A DNA stretch of 64,000 nucleotides, from NCBI RefSeq assembly GCF_009729075.1, contig NZ_VTGY01000001.1, positions 62,001-126,000 on the forward strand, read 5' to 3'. Each line of letters opens with the position of its first letter. Position 1 is the first letter of the stretch. This DNA comes from Mycolicibacterium sp. CBMA 226. Lineage in GTDB: Bacteria > Actinomycetota > Actinomycetes > Mycobacteriales > Mycobacteriaceae. Below the pieces are notes generated by a model. It did no database searches and was not told where the DNA came from. It worked only from the letters and a program-made list of their open reading frames with translations. Position numbers and translations under genes: made by a program. Shown here piece by piece: positions 25,298 through 34,378 of the stretch.

Positions 25298-27466
25298 ATG
25301 ACCCGACCCAACACGATTTTGTATTCGCGCTCCGACGATGGAGTCGTCACGCTCGTCCTCGACGACCCGGATAAGTCCGCGAACACGATGACAACCGAGT
25401 ACCAGGACTCAATGGACGCCGCCCTGGACCGGCTAGAAGCTGAAAAAGACCAGGTGGTCGGCGTCATTCTAACGTCGGCGAAGAAGACGTTCTTCGCCGG
25501 CGGCGACCTCAATCGCCTGCGTGCGACTGGACCTGACGACGCAGAGGAGTCAACCAGGCGCGCGACTCGCATCAAGCGGCAGTTGCGTCGGCTGGAACGA
25601 TTCGGTCGCCCCGTGGTGGCCGCTATCAACGGAACCGCACTCGGCGGTGGCGCCGAGATCACCCTCGCGTGTCACCACCGAATTGTGTTGGATGATCCGG
25701 CGATTCGCCTTGGATTTCCGGAGGTGACACTCGGCCTTCTTCCCGGGGCTGGCGGTGTCGTCCGATCCACCCGGCTGCTCGGCATCCGGTCCGCGCTTGA
25801 GAACCTCTTGCTGAAGGGCCAGCAGATCGATGTTCGCGAGGCGCTCAAGATCGGCCTGGTGCATGAACTCGCGACAGATTTGGCGGATCTGATGGCGAAG
25901 AGCCTTACCTACATCAAAGAACACCCCGATGCGTGCGCGCCGTGGGACGTGAAGGGCTTCAAGATCCCGGGCGGCGACGCAACGGATCCGAAACTTTCGG
26001 CGTACATCACAGCGCTGCCCGCTGTGTTGCGTAAGAACTCCAAGGGTGCACCAGCGCCGGCACCGCATCACATCGTGTGTGCGGCAGTCGACGGCGCGAG
26101 AGTCGACTTCGACACCGCGCAGAAGATCGAGACCCGCTACTTCGTCGATCTCGCTACAGGTCAGATATCGACGAACATGATTCAGGGCCGATTCTTCGAC
26201 ATGCAGGCGATCGCGAAAGGTGCGAGCCGGCCAGATGGCTACGAGCGCACCACTTTTCAGAAAGTCGGTGTAGTTGGAGCGGGAATGATGGGTGCGGGGA
26301 TTGCCTACGCGTGCGCGAAGGCCGGAATCGACGCGGTCCTGAAGGACGTCTCGCCTGAGGCTGCCGAGCGTGGCAAGGCATATTCGGTACAGCTGACAGA
26401 CAAGGCCGTGGCCCGCGGGGCCATGACTGGCGACGCTGCTGCCGCACTGCTCGACCGGATTCAAATCTCTAGTGACGCTGCGGATTTGGGTAGTTGTGAT
26501 CTGGTCATCGAGGCAGTTTTCGAAGATCCAGCGCTGAAAGCGAAGGTCTTCGGTGAAGTCGACGCCATCGTCACTGACGAAACTCTGATCGCCTCCAATA
26601 CGTCGTCACTACCGATCACCGGTCTTGCAGAAGGCGTCAGCCGCCCCGCCGATTTCATTGGCCTTCACTTCTTCTCACCCGTAGACAAGATGCAGCTGCT
26701 GGAAGTCATTCGAGGCGAGCAGACTTCGGACGCTACGCTTGCACGCGCGCTGGACTTTGCCCGACAGATTCGCAAGACACCGATTGTCGTCAATGACAGT
26801 CGCGGATTCTTCACCAGCCGCGTGTTCGGCAGCTTTACCCGCGAAGGTGTGTCTTTGCTCGCCGATGGGGTAGCGCCATCGTCGATCGAGCAGGCAACGG
26901 GGCAGGCCGGATACCCCGTACCCGTCCTACAACTCGTTGACGAAGTGTCGTTGACGTTGTCTCGCAAGGTACGCGAGGAATACAAGCGTGCAGCCCTTGA
27001 AAGCGGTAACAAGTGGACACCGCACCCGTCGGAGCCAGTAATCGACCGGATGGTCAACGAATTCGGCCGCGGTGGACGAGCGGCTGGGGCCGGGTTCTAC
27101 GACTACGTCGATGGCAAGCGGGTTGGGCTCTGGAGCGGTCTGGCTGAACATTTCGGTGGCGGTTCCGGGAGCGCTATTCCGCTGCAAGACATGATCGATC
27201 GCATGTTGTTCGCGCAGGCACTGGAAGCTATCAAATGCATCGACGAGGGAGTGATTACGACCGCGGCGGAGGCCAATGTGGGCTCCCTCCTCGGAATTGG
27301 CTTCCCCGGTTGGACAGGCGGAGTGATCCAGTACATCAACGGTTATCCCGGCGGGACAACGGCTTTTGTGGCCCGTGCGAAAGAGTTGGCCGATTGGTAT
27401 GGCGAACGCTTCGTTCCATCGGATTCGCTTCGCGCGAAGGCAGAGACGGGCGAAAAGATCAAGTGA
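25298..27466 (+). CDS. fadB: FadB: enoyl-CoA hydratase/3-hydroxyacyl-CoA dehydrogenase
   Basis: 722 residues from ATG 25298. The N-terminal crotonase domain (residues ~1-290) shows SAKKTFFAGGDLN, AAINGTALGGGAEITLACHHRI and FPEVTLGLLPGAGG, with both catalytic glutamates in the expected context. The C-terminal dehydrogenase half begins with VGVVGAGMMGAGIAYACAKAG and contains EAVFED, SNTSSLPIT, GLHFFSPV, NDSRGFFTSR and the second helical domain. It performs hydration and NAD-dependent oxidation. It follows fadA in the same operon, the usual pairing for the trifunctional complex. Confidence 0.94.
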   Translation: MTRPNTILYSRSDDGVVTLVLDDPDKSANTMTTEYQDSMDAALDRLEAEKDQVVGVILTSAKKTFFAGGDLNRLRATGPDDAEESTRRATRIKRQLRRLERFGRPVVAAINGTALGGGAEITLACHHRIVLDDPAIRLGFPEVTLGLLPGAGGVVRSTRLLGIRSALENLLLKGQQIDVREALKIGLVHELATDLADLMAKSLTYIKEHPDACAPWDVKGFKIPGGDATDPKLSAYITALPAVLRKNSKGAPAPAPHHIVCAAVDGARVDFDTAQKIETRYFVDLATGQISTNMIQGRFFDMQAIAKGASRPDGYERTTFQKVGVVGAGMMGAGIAYACAKAGIDAVLKDVSPEAAERGKAYSVQLTDKAVARGAMTGDAAAALLDRIQISSDAADLGSCDLVIEAVFEDPALKAKVFGEVDAIVTDETLIASNTSSLPITGLAEGVSRPADFIGLHFFSPVDKMQLLEVIRGEQTSDATLARALDFARQIRKTPIVVNDSRGFFTSRVFGSFTREGVSLLADGVAPSSIEQATGQAGYPVPVLQLVDEVSLTLSRKVREEYKRAALESGNKWTPHPSEPVIDRMVNEFGRGGRAAGAGFYDYVDGKRVGLWSGLAEHFGGGSGSAIPLQDMIDRMLFAQALEAIKCIDEGVITTAAEANVGSLLGIGFPGWTGGVIQYINGYPGGTTAFVARAKELADWYGERFVPSDSLRAKAETGEKIK

Positions 27467-27505
27467 TCCGGGAAATCTCAGGCCGGCTCCGGGAGGGAGC
27501 GTGAC

Positions 27506-28003
27506 ATGACGACGAAAACCCTTGCGTCCATGGAGAAACGGTTGCAGGCATTAGAAGATCGCGAGGCGATTCGTGAGCTTCTTTCTTCGTTCTGTCGGGC
27601 GGTCGACGGCAAGGACCGCAGCCTATTTGTGTCACTATGGGAAACTGACGCACGCTGGGAAGTCGGGCCACCGGCGGGATTCGCCGAAGGACATGACGCC
27701 TTGCTGGCGAATGTCGAGCGGGTGTGGACGGTTCTGCCTGACAGCTATCACATGTTGGGTAATTTTCTCATCGAGGTCGACGGAGATCGAGCCCGTTTGA
27801 CCTGCGATGTCAACGTCCGGGGGACGGACGTCGGGGACCGAGCCATCCTGGCCGGCGGTACATATTCCGACGACTTGCATCGCGGCCAAGACGGCCGCTG
27901 GCGAATCGTGGAACACGTCGCGAACGTTCACTATTGGGCGCCGGTAAATGATCCTTGGTCGCTCGACCCCGCGTCACGTATGAAGCTACCGATCACCAGT
28001 TGA
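27506..28003 (+). CDS. NTF2/SnoaL-like protein
   Basis: 165 residues, 39 bases after fadB. A cone-shaped NTF2-like fold is suggested by LQALEDREAIRELLSSFCRAVDGKD, then FVSLWETDARWEVGPP..GHDAL and a late DGRWRIVEHVANVHYWAPV. SnoaL-like proteins in catabolic operons act as small hydratases, dehydratases or ring-opening enzymes, or have no known role. The catalytic residues cannot be assigned here. Its location between fadB and a mycofactocin-type SDR suggests action on a pathway intermediate. Confidence 0.8.
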   Translation: MTTKTLASMEKRLQALEDREAIRELLSSFCRAVDGKDRSLFVSLWETDARWEVGPPAGFAEGHDALLANVERVWTVLPDSYHMLGNFLIEVDGDRARLTCDVNVRGTDVGDRAILAGGTYSDDLHRGQDGRWRIVEHVANVHYWAPVNDPWSLDPASRMKLPITS

Positions 28004-28045
28004 CGTGGCCAAAGAATCGAATTCACAGTCAAGAAGGGAAGCGCA

Positions 28046-28864
28046 ATGGGTGTGTTAGATGGCAAGGTCGCACTGGTTTCAGGTGCGGCGCGGGGGCAGG
28101 GGCGGTCGCACGCAGTAAAGCTGGCCTCGCTCGGCGCGGATATTATTGCGTTCGACATCTGTGCGAACGTCGACTCGGTCGAGTATCCGCTGGCAACGCC
28201 CGCCGACCTCGAGGAAACCGTTAAGCTGGTGTCGGAATTGGACCGCCGGATTGTAGCCTCCGTCGCCGATGTGCGCGATATGGCCGCGGTGCAGAAGGTC
28301 GTCGACGAGGGGGCCGCCGAATTGGGCGGCATCGACATCGTGTTAGCGAACGCAGGCATCATGCCGATTACCGGCGAAGTGGGTCAGCGGCACCAGTCCT
28401 TCATCGACGCGATCGACATCATGCTGGTTGGAGTCTTCAATACGGTGACAGCCGCGGAGCCATATCTACTTGGTCGAGCCGGCGGTGGCTCGATTGTGAT
28501 CACCAGTTCAACATCAGGGCTGAAGGCCTTGGGCGACGGTACCGCCGGCGTGACCGGATACGTCGCCGCGAAACATGGTGTGGTGGGCTTAATGCGCTCA
28601 TGGGCAAAGAAACTCGGCCCAAAGAACATCCGCGTCAACACCATCCACCCGACCGGCGTGAATTCCCCGATGGTCGCAAACGAGGCCTTCGGCCGCTATG
28701 TAGCTGAGCACCCAGAGATCGCCCAGGATCTGCAGAACGTCCTTCCGGTCGAGTTGCTCGAAGTGGGGGACGTGTCCGAAGTCGTGGCGTTCCTTTGCTC
28801 GCCGGAAGGCCGATTCATCCACGGCCACACCCTCGTTGTAGACGCCGGCTTCACAATTCGCTGA
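28046..28864 (+). CDS. Mycofactocin-type SDR oxidoreductase
   Basis: 272 residues, ATG preceded by AAGGGAAGCGC. SDR motifs: SGAARGQGRSHAVKLA (nucleotide binding), LANAGIMP, ITSSTSGLKALGDGTAG, catalytic YVAAKHG, NTIHPTGVNSPM. The GQGRSHA glycine loop and the insertion after FDIC (VEYPLATPADLEETVKLVSELDRR) are signatures of SDRs that keep a tightly bound nicotinamide cofactor and pass electrons to mycofactocin. It likely oxidises an alcohol made by the neighbouring P450. It is 13 bases before the P450 gene. Confidence 0.88.
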   Translation: MGVLDGKVALVSGAARGQGRSHAVKLASLGADIIAFDICANVDSVEYPLATPADLEETVKLVSELDRRIVASVADVRDMAAVQKVVDEGAAELGGIDIVLANAGIMPITGEVGQRHQSFIDAIDIMLVGVFNTVTAAEPYLLGRAGGGSIVITSSTSGLKALGDGTAGVTGYVAAKHGVVGLMRSWAKKLGPKNIRVNTIHPTGVNSPMVANEAFGRYVAEHPEIAQDLQNVLPVELLEVGDVSEVVAFLCSPEGRFIHGHTLVVDAGFTIR

Positions 28865-28877
28865 ACAGGAGACAACT

Positions 28878-30086
28878 ATGACTTTATTGCCGCAGGGGCA
28901 TCGCGCAGTTCGTGGCGGCCCAGGCTGTCCCGCATTGAAGTACGCGGACCTGATGGCGCCGATGGAGGCGCTCGAACATTCGGAGAAGTTCGACCAACTG
29001 CGCGACGAAGCAGACGTGTGGTTCGGCGATGCCGATGGCAACGAGTTCTGGGTCATGACACGACGGGAGGACGTGCAGGAAGTACTTCAACAGCCCACTC
29101 TCTTCTCGAATAGGTCGTTGGTACCCACCGACCCTGACCCGGAGTACATGTGGATACCTGAAATGCTCGATCCTCCGGTTCACACTGCATGGCGTAAGTT
29201 GCTCGGCGGCTTCTTCTCGCCAGGTGCGGTGGATCGGATGAAGCCTCGCATGCATGAACTCATGCGGCAGATCGCGGAGGACACGGTTAAACGTGGCGAA
29301 TGCGATTTCGTGGTGGATGTCGCTCTGAAGTTCCCGAATCGACTCTTCATGGAAATGATGGGCCTACCAGTGGAGGAGGCTGACCTCTTCCAGACCTGGG
29401 AAGAGGCGATCCTGCACAACGGTCACGACACGGAACGCTCAGTCCCAGCGATGATGGCCGTGTATGCCTACTTCGATGATCTCATTGCCAAGCGTCGAAA
29501 GCAGCCGCAGGACGATCTCGTGAGTGTGATGAGTCGATGGAAGATCGACGGAAAGCCCGTTGACGACCAGGAGCTGCAGGCGGTATGTCTCGGGTTGTTC
29601 ATTGCTGCTCTCGATTCCGTTGCCGGACAGCTGGCCTATTCGACATTGCATCTAGCAACCCACGAGCAGGATCGGCACCGCCTGCTTGAAGAACCTGAAT
29701 TGTGGCCTAGCGCAATCGAGGAATTCCTCCGTTACTACGCGTTCGTTACAACGAGCCGCAAGGTGACGCAGGATGTTGAGTTCAATGGCTGCCCAATGAA
29801 GGCCGGCCAGATGGTGTTCCTGCCGTTGTCGGCCGCGACCCGCGATCCGCAGGCATTTCCTGATGCCGACAAGATCATCCTCGATCGTCCAGCGAACCGT
29901 CACATCGCGTTCGGAGCGGGTCCGCACCGCTGCCTAGGCTCGCACCTCGCACGCGCGGAACTGGTGATCGGTATGCAGGAGTGGCATCGAGTGATTCCGA
30001 ACTACCGCCTGGCTCCAGGCGTTCCAGTTCGAGAACACGGTGGCGTGATCGGCCTGGACAATCTCCCATTGGTATGGGACGTGTGA
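28878..30086 (+). CDS. Cytochrome P450
   Basis: 402 residues. The heme-binding loop is FGAGPHRCLGSHLARAEL with Cys352 as axial ligand, and the ExxR-type helix precedes it. The I-helix reads GLFIAALDSVAG: the usual acidic-Thr pair is Asp-Ser, so proton delivery relies on Ser. P450s of this type hydroxylate steroids, terpenes or alkyl chains. The ferredoxin gene follows immediately, and the mycofactocin-type SDR precedes it, so the three may form an oxygenation-oxidation relay. Confidence 0.93.
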   Translation: MTLLPQGHRAVRGGPGCPALKYADLMAPMEALEHSEKFDQLRDEADVWFGDADGNEFWVMTRREDVQEVLQQPTLFSNRSLVPTDPDPEYMWIPEMLDPPVHTAWRKLLGGFFSPGAVDRMKPRMHELMRQIAEDTVKRGECDFVVDVALKFPNRLFMEMMGLPVEEADLFQTWEEAILHNGHDTERSVPAMMAVYAYFDDLIAKRRKQPQDDLVSVMSRWKIDGKPVDDQELQAVCLGLFIAALDSVAGQLAYSTLHLATHEQDRHRLLEEPELWPSAIEEFLRYYAFVTTSRKVTQDVEFNGCPMKAGQMVFLPLSAATRDPQAFPDADKIILDRPANRHIAFGAGPHRCLGSHLARAELVIGMQEWHRVIPNYRLAPGVPVREHGGVIGLDNLPLVWDV

Positions 30087-30088
30087 TC

Positions 30089-30280
30089 GTGAAGATCCGA
30101 GTAGATCGACCGCGCTGCCAGGGCCACGCTCAATGCTGGGTGGTAGACGAGAAGCTTTTCCCCTTAGATGAACTCGGCTATTCCATAGCCGATGGCACTC
30201 CTGTGGCACCAGATGAAGTTGTCGCGGCGCAGTCCGGAGTAGCCATCTGTCCTGAGCGGGCCATTTGGCTCGATGAGTAA
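30089..30280 (+). CDS. 3Fe-4S-type ferredoxin, P450 partner
   Basis: 63 residues from GTG 30089; GTG 30083, overlapping the P450 stop, is an alternative. Sequence KIRVDRPRCQGHAQCW with a later AICPERAI gives C-x2-H-x2-C ... CP. The second ligand position is His, as in several mycobacterial P450 ferredoxins. It would pass single electrons to the P450. Its end overlaps the next start by eight bases, showing operon coupling. No dedicated ferredoxin reductase is adjacent. Confidence 0.88.
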   Translation: MKIRVDRPRCQGHAQCWVVDEKLFPLDELGYSIADGTPVAPDEVVAAQSGVAICPERAIWLDE

Positions 30281-31448
30281 GCGCACCCGACCAGTAGTCG
30301 TGCTCGGCGACGGACCACTACCGATCAACACCAACCCGCGAAGCCTGTCCACCCTGGTCGGGGGGAATGAGCCCGACGTCATCGCGGGCTGGTCTCCAGG
30401 ACAGCAACCATGGCTTAGTGCGTGGATTTCGGGGCACGGCGGGACTGACGGCCCGCGTCTGAAAGCCGTGATGGGCGGATACTCGCTGACGGAGGCGATC
30501 AATAGTGGCGTAGCTGAGTACATTCCGCTTCGGCTGTCAGCGCTGGACCGATACCTCGCCTGGCTGAAGCCCGATTTGGCGATTCTCCCTGCTGTCCGTC
30601 GCGGCCGTGGATACGCCCTGCGGGGAAGTGTGGGATGGCAACCGTCGCTGATCCGGCATGCCGACCGCCTCGTATTGGAGCTCGATTCAGGAGCAGCCGA
30701 CATCGGGCTGCCTCAGATCAAGGGTGAGATCGCTTCAATTCGTGAAGTGTCTTGCTCGGCAGATGTTTACCGAAGCGGACCTCTCGGCGCGGCTGACGTA
30801 ACCATCGGTCAACTCGCTGCAGCACTCATCCCGGACGATGCCACGGTACAGCTCGGGATTGGCCGCATCGGCGAGGCCATTGCTGCCGCGATTTGCAAGC
30901 CCGTGCGCGTCCACTCGGGCCTGGTGTGTGCCAGTTTGCGGGATTTGGCTGACCGAGGCCTGCTCCGATCGGCCGCTCAGGCAAGCTACGACTGGGGCGG
31001 TGAGGCCACCGCTCAAATGGCACTAGACCGGAACCTCATATTCGGCGCGGTAACCCACGAGAACCATCCGGGCAGATTGGGTGACATCGCTCGCTTCGTC
31101 AGTTTCAACACCGCTCTGCAAGTTGGACTCGACGGAGCAGTGAACGTGGAGACCGTTGGCGGCCGGCGGATCTCGGGTATCGGCGGGCATGCGGACTTCT
31201 GCGCTGGAGCCAGTCGATCCGACGGCGGGATCTCAATCATCGCCTTGAGATCCACGGACCCACACGAGCAGTCAACAATCGTGAGCCGCGTGGACGTCGT
31301 ATCCACCCCCCGCACCGACATCGATGTCGTCGTTACTGAACACGGTGTGGCAGACCTACGAGGGTGTAGCGATGCCGAGCGGTCGCGACGTCTGATCGCC
31401 GTTGCAGATCCGAGATTCCGTAACGACTTGTCCAAAAATACTGTTTGA
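30273..31448 (+). CDS. Acetyl-CoA hydrolase/4-hydroxybutyrate CoA-transferase family protein
   Basis: 391 residues. The C-terminal domain carries NTALQVGLDGAVNVETVGGRRISGIGG, SIIALRST and DVVSTPRTDIDVVVTEHGVADLRG, signatures of the acetyl-CoA hydrolase/transferase family. The usual active-site Glu is not clear, and the protein is somewhat shorter than typical. It probably moves CoA between acyl groups in the pathway. ATG lies eight bases inside the ferredoxin gene. Role in the pathway is inferred from context. Confidence 0.84.
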   Translation: MSKRTRPVVVLGDGPLPINTNPRSLSTLVGGNEPDVIAGWSPGQQPWLSAWISGHGGTDGPRLKAVMGGYSLTEAINSGVAEYIPLRLSALDRYLAWLKPDLAILPAVRRGRGYALRGSVGWQPSLIRHADRLVLELDSGAADIGLPQIKGEIASIREVSCSADVYRSGPLGAADVTIGQLAAALIPDDATVQLGIGRIGEAIAAAICKPVRVHSGLVCASLRDLADRGLLRSAAQASYDWGGEATAQMALDRNLIFGAVTHENHPGRLGDIARFVSFNTALQVGLDGAVNVETVGGRRISGIGGHADFCAGASRSDGGISIIALRSTDPHEQSTIVSRVDVVSTPRTDIDVVVTEHGVADLRGCSDAERSRRLIAVADPRFRNDLSKNTV

Positions 31449-31463
31449 AAGGACTTGAAGCAC

Positions 31464-32963
31464 ATGACTGTCCAAACCGGGGACCTATTTTCGTTGCATG
31501 CCGAAACCAAGGTGAAGCTGAACAGGCTCCACGCGAATTTCCTCGATGGCCAGATTCGGCAGTCCGCTACATCGAGAGTACGACCGGTCATCGAACCGTC
31601 AACCGGCGAAACCGTGGCGGAGGTCGTGGAAAGCACCGTCGAAGACGTCGATGCGTCTGTGGTGTCGGCACGCGCGGCATTCGAGGATGGTCGATGGAAT
31701 CGGCTGCCACCGTTTCGGAAGGAATCAGTCCTGCGCAAGTTCGCGGACTTATTGCGTGAGCATCGCGATGTCATCATCGAACTGGACATCGTCGACAACG
31801 GTATGCCGCGCGCAGTTGCCGACCACATGTTCGCGCTGCAAGAAGAAGTCCTTGACTATTACGCCGGGTGGCCGTCGAAGCTCGACGGGGTTGTGCACCC
31901 CTCTGACAGCGGGGTGCACGTTTACACCCGGCAGCTGCCGATAGGGGTGGTCGCGGGAATTGTGCCGTGGAACGGGCCAGCGGTGTCAGCCCTATGGAAA
32001 GTGGCACCCGCGCTCGCGTCCGGTAACAGCGTCATACTGAAGCCCGCCGAACAAACCCCGATGTCGGCGCTCTTCCTGGCGGAGTTGGCTGCAGAAGCCG
32101 GCGTGCCCGAGGGCGTCTTCAATGTGGTGCAGGGGACCGGTGAAGTCGCAGGCGCGGCTCTCGTTACGCACCCTGGAGTCGACAAGATCACGTTCACCGG
32201 GTCCACCGACACCGGACGGGCTATCCAGCGCGCCGCCGCTGACTCCCTGAAACGAGTGACGTTGGAGCTCGGGGGGAAGTCACCGAACATCGTGTTCGCC
32301 GACGCGAACCTCACCGATGCCGTGGCGGGTGCGATGGCTACGGCATGGGGTAACTCAGGACAGGCATGCATGTCGGGTTCTAGGCTGCTGGTTCAGCGAG
32401 AAGTCCACGACGCGGTCGTGGAGATGCTCGTTACATATACGCGAGCTGGAATCAAGTTGGGGAACGGATTCGATCCGAATACCACAATGGGCCCCCTCAT
32501 CTCCGCGGAACACCTGGATCGCGTCGAGAACTACATCCGTATTGGATCCGAGGAAAAGGCGTGCTTGGCGCTTGGCGGAAATCGCTGGGGCGAACAAGGA
32601 TATTTCGTCGAGCCGACGATATTCACCCATGTAAGTAACGAGATGCGTATTGCTCGCGAGGAGATTTTCGGCCCTGTTCTTTGTGTGATTCCGTTTGATT
32701 CAGAGGAAGAGGCATTCGCTATTGCAAACGATACTTCCTACGGCCTCGGTGGTGGGGTATGGACTGGCGACGTGAGTCGGTCATTGCGGGCAGCGGAGTG
32801 CATACGGTCCGGCACGGTTTGGGTGAACACGTACGGTGAATTGCAATCGAATGTGAGCTTCGGCGGAGTTAAGTCGTCTGGGATCGGCCGGGAGCTGGGA
32901 CGTGCAGGCATTGACGCGATGACCGAATCAAAAACGGTCTACTTGCGTTACGGCAGCCGCTGA
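31464..32963 (+). CDS. Aldehyde dehydrogenase
   Basis: 499 residues from ATG 31464, with GAAAGGA upstream. Motifs: PWNGPAVSALWKVAPALASGNSVILKPAEQTP (Rossmann/Asn proton region), FTGSTDTGRAIQ, ELGGKSPNIVF (general-base Glu) and SGQACMSGSR (nucleophilic Cys), with a late EEIFGPVLCVIPF. Oxidises an aldehyde to a carboxylate with NAD(P). It ends the rightward operon just before a strong hairpin, and could act on an aldehyde produced after P450 hydroxylation and SDR oxidation. Confidence 0.93.
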   Translation: MTVQTGDLFSLHAETKVKLNRLHANFLDGQIRQSATSRVRPVIEPSTGETVAEVVESTVEDVDASVVSARAAFEDGRWNRLPPFRKESVLRKFADLLREHRDVIIELDIVDNGMPRAVADHMFALQEEVLDYYAGWPSKLDGVVHPSDSGVHVYTRQLPIGVVAGIVPWNGPAVSALWKVAPALASGNSVILKPAEQTPMSALFLAELAAEAGVPEGVFNVVQGTGEVAGAALVTHPGVDKITFTGSTDTGRAIQRAAADSLKRVTLELGGKSPNIVFADANLTDAVAGAMATAWGNSGQACMSGSRLLVQREVHDAVVEMLVTYTRAGIKLGNGFDPNTTMGPLISAEHLDRVENYIRIGSEEKACLALGGNRWGEQGYFVEPTIFTHVSNEMRIAREEIFGPVLCVIPFDSEEEAFAIANDTSYGLGGGVWTGDVSRSLRAAECIRSGTVWVNTYGELQSNVSFGGVKSSGIGRELGRAGIDAMTESKTVYLRYGSR

Positions 32964-32987
32964 CACGGCAAGGCATCTCAGGTGTAT

Positions 32988-33030
32988 CGCTGGGCTGGCG
33001 CCATCATTTCATGATGGCGCCAGTCCAGCG
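32988..33030. terminator. Bidirectional terminator between ALDH and TetR genes
   Basis: A 20-bp stem, CGCTGGGCTGGCGCCATCAT at 32988-33007 pairing with 33011-33030 (one G-T pair) around a three-base loop. It separates the convergent aldehyde dehydrogenase and double TetR genes. The TetR stop codon lies at the loop. Confidence 0.75.
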
Positions 33031-34271
33031 AGTATCACTTCAGCGAACATGGTCGCGGTCTCGGGGGGCAGTACCTCTGCCGGCGCCTTCCATTGGAAAG
33101 GAAAGGTGCACATTCCGAGGACACCGATGGCCGTAACGTCAGGGATGACGTTATCTCGAAACTGTTTCTCCTCGATCCCAGCGGCCAAAACTGCGCCAAT
33201 TTTCGCAATTATGTCATTGCACTTCATTCTGAGATCTTTGAATTCTTCGCTGGCGAGATGGCGGAATTCTTGCAGGAAGATCGTCATCTCCGCTTGATGG
33301 TCGCCGACTTCGCCGAAAATTGCGCTGATGAATCGTGCGGTAACATCCGGCAGTGGCAAACGCTCGATCAGCGCTCGGTCCATGGTGCGACTCAGCCGAT
33401 TCAGGAATCGGCTCATGATGAGGTGCAGGATCGCTTTTTTGCCGCTGAATTGCGAATACACAGCGCCCGTTGTCACACCGGCATTCTTTGCGATCACATT
33501 GATCGGAGTGCCGGCGTAGCCGCGGCTGACAAATTCTTGTATCGCAGCTCTGGTGAGCGTTTCACGTGTCGGCGTCGCCTGGCGTGCGGGGGAGCCATTA
33601 TCCTGCCAGTCGTTATCATCATGTGTGTAAGGCAGCGTCGTTTGCGTGGCTGGTTGAGAGGATCGGTCGATGCAAAGACCCTCAAGGACAACGTCCGCGT
33701 AAGTATCGGCGATTTGGTCGGGGGTATAAGGCGTCTGGGCGGTCCATTGATATAGCCAGGTCGCCATTCCGATCAGGCCGAGGGACATCGCATGCGGTGA
33801 CGCGAGTTCGCGGATACTGCCGTCGAGGGTCCCGTTCCGTAGCAGGTCCTCGAGTTGCATAACTACCTGGTCGCTTCGCGCGGCGAGGTCCTCGAAGCTG
33901 CTGGTGAACAGTCGCCTTTCCTGAACGAATATTGCAGTCTCCCTGGGGTGCGCGGCGACATAGGTTACCATCGTCTGCATGAACGCCCGGATTTGCTGAT
34001 GGACGCTGGCATACACTAGAGGAATGTCATCGTACGATCGTCCGAGGTCATCCAGCGCGCGATTAACTATTCTGCGCATGATCTCGTCTTTGCTTGCAAA
34101 GTAATGGTAGATGATGCCTTTGGAAATGCCCGCCTCGGTGGCAATGTCCTGGATCGAGGTGGCGGCGAAGCCGCGTGCCGCGAAGCATTCTATGGCGGCT
34201 TGCATAAGTGCTTCCTCAGTGGAAACAAGTTCCGCTTTACCGACTATTCTGTGCAAGCGCGGTTTCGCCAC
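33009..34271 (-). CDS. Double-domain TetR regulator, Mce3R-like
   Basis: 420 residues from GTG 34271, with GGGG eight bases before; a TTG two codons earlier is possible. Two TetR HTHs are present: AAIECFAARGFAATSIQDIATEAGISKGIIYHYFASKDEI (about residues 25-65) and AAIQEFVSRGYAGTPINVIAKNAGVTTGAVYSQFSGKKAI (about 240-280), each followed by a ligand-binding half. This duplicated, roughly 400-residue layout is that of M. tuberculosis Mce3R, which controls mce3 and fatty-acid genes. Its own promoter holds an inverted repeat of another type. It may control this island, but this is inference. Confidence 0.86.
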   Translation of the reverse strand: MAKPRLHRIVGKAELVSTEEALMQAAIECFAARGFAATSIQDIATEAGISKGIIYHYFASKDEIMRRIVNRALDDLGRSYDDIPLVYASVHQQIRAFMQTMVTYVAAHPRETAIFVQERRLFTSSFEDLAARSDQVVMQLEDLLRNGTLDGSIRELASPHAMSLGLIGMATWLYQWTAQTPYTPDQIADTYADVVLEGLCIDRSSQPATQTTLPYTHDDNDWQDNGSPARQATPTRETLTRAAIQEFVSRGYAGTPINVIAKNAGVTTGAVYSQFSGKKAILHLIMSRFLNRLSRTMDRALIERLPLPDVTARFISAIFGEVGDHQAEMTIFLQEFRHLASEEFKDLRMKCNDIIAKIGAVLAAGIEEKQFRDNVIPDVTAIGVLGMCTFPFQWKAPAEVLPPETATMFAEVILAGLAPS

Positions 34272-34316
34272 GGCCAAGACCCCGATCTATTGTTACAGCA
34301 TCCACTGCTTCGCTAC

Positions 34317-34342
34317 GTGCAATGTATAGCTACGCATTGCAC
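34317..34342. promoter_or_regulatory. GTGCAATG-N10-CATTGCAC inverted repeat in TetR promoter
   Basis: Perfect 8-bp inverted repeat, 46 bases or more before the double TetR start. Candidate autoregulatory operator; it differs from the TGACYRGTCA sites. A related TGCAATG half appears at 38096-38113. Confidence 0.5.
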
Positions 34343-34378
34343 TTCAATTTAACAGCAACGAGACGGCGGTGTCCATCG

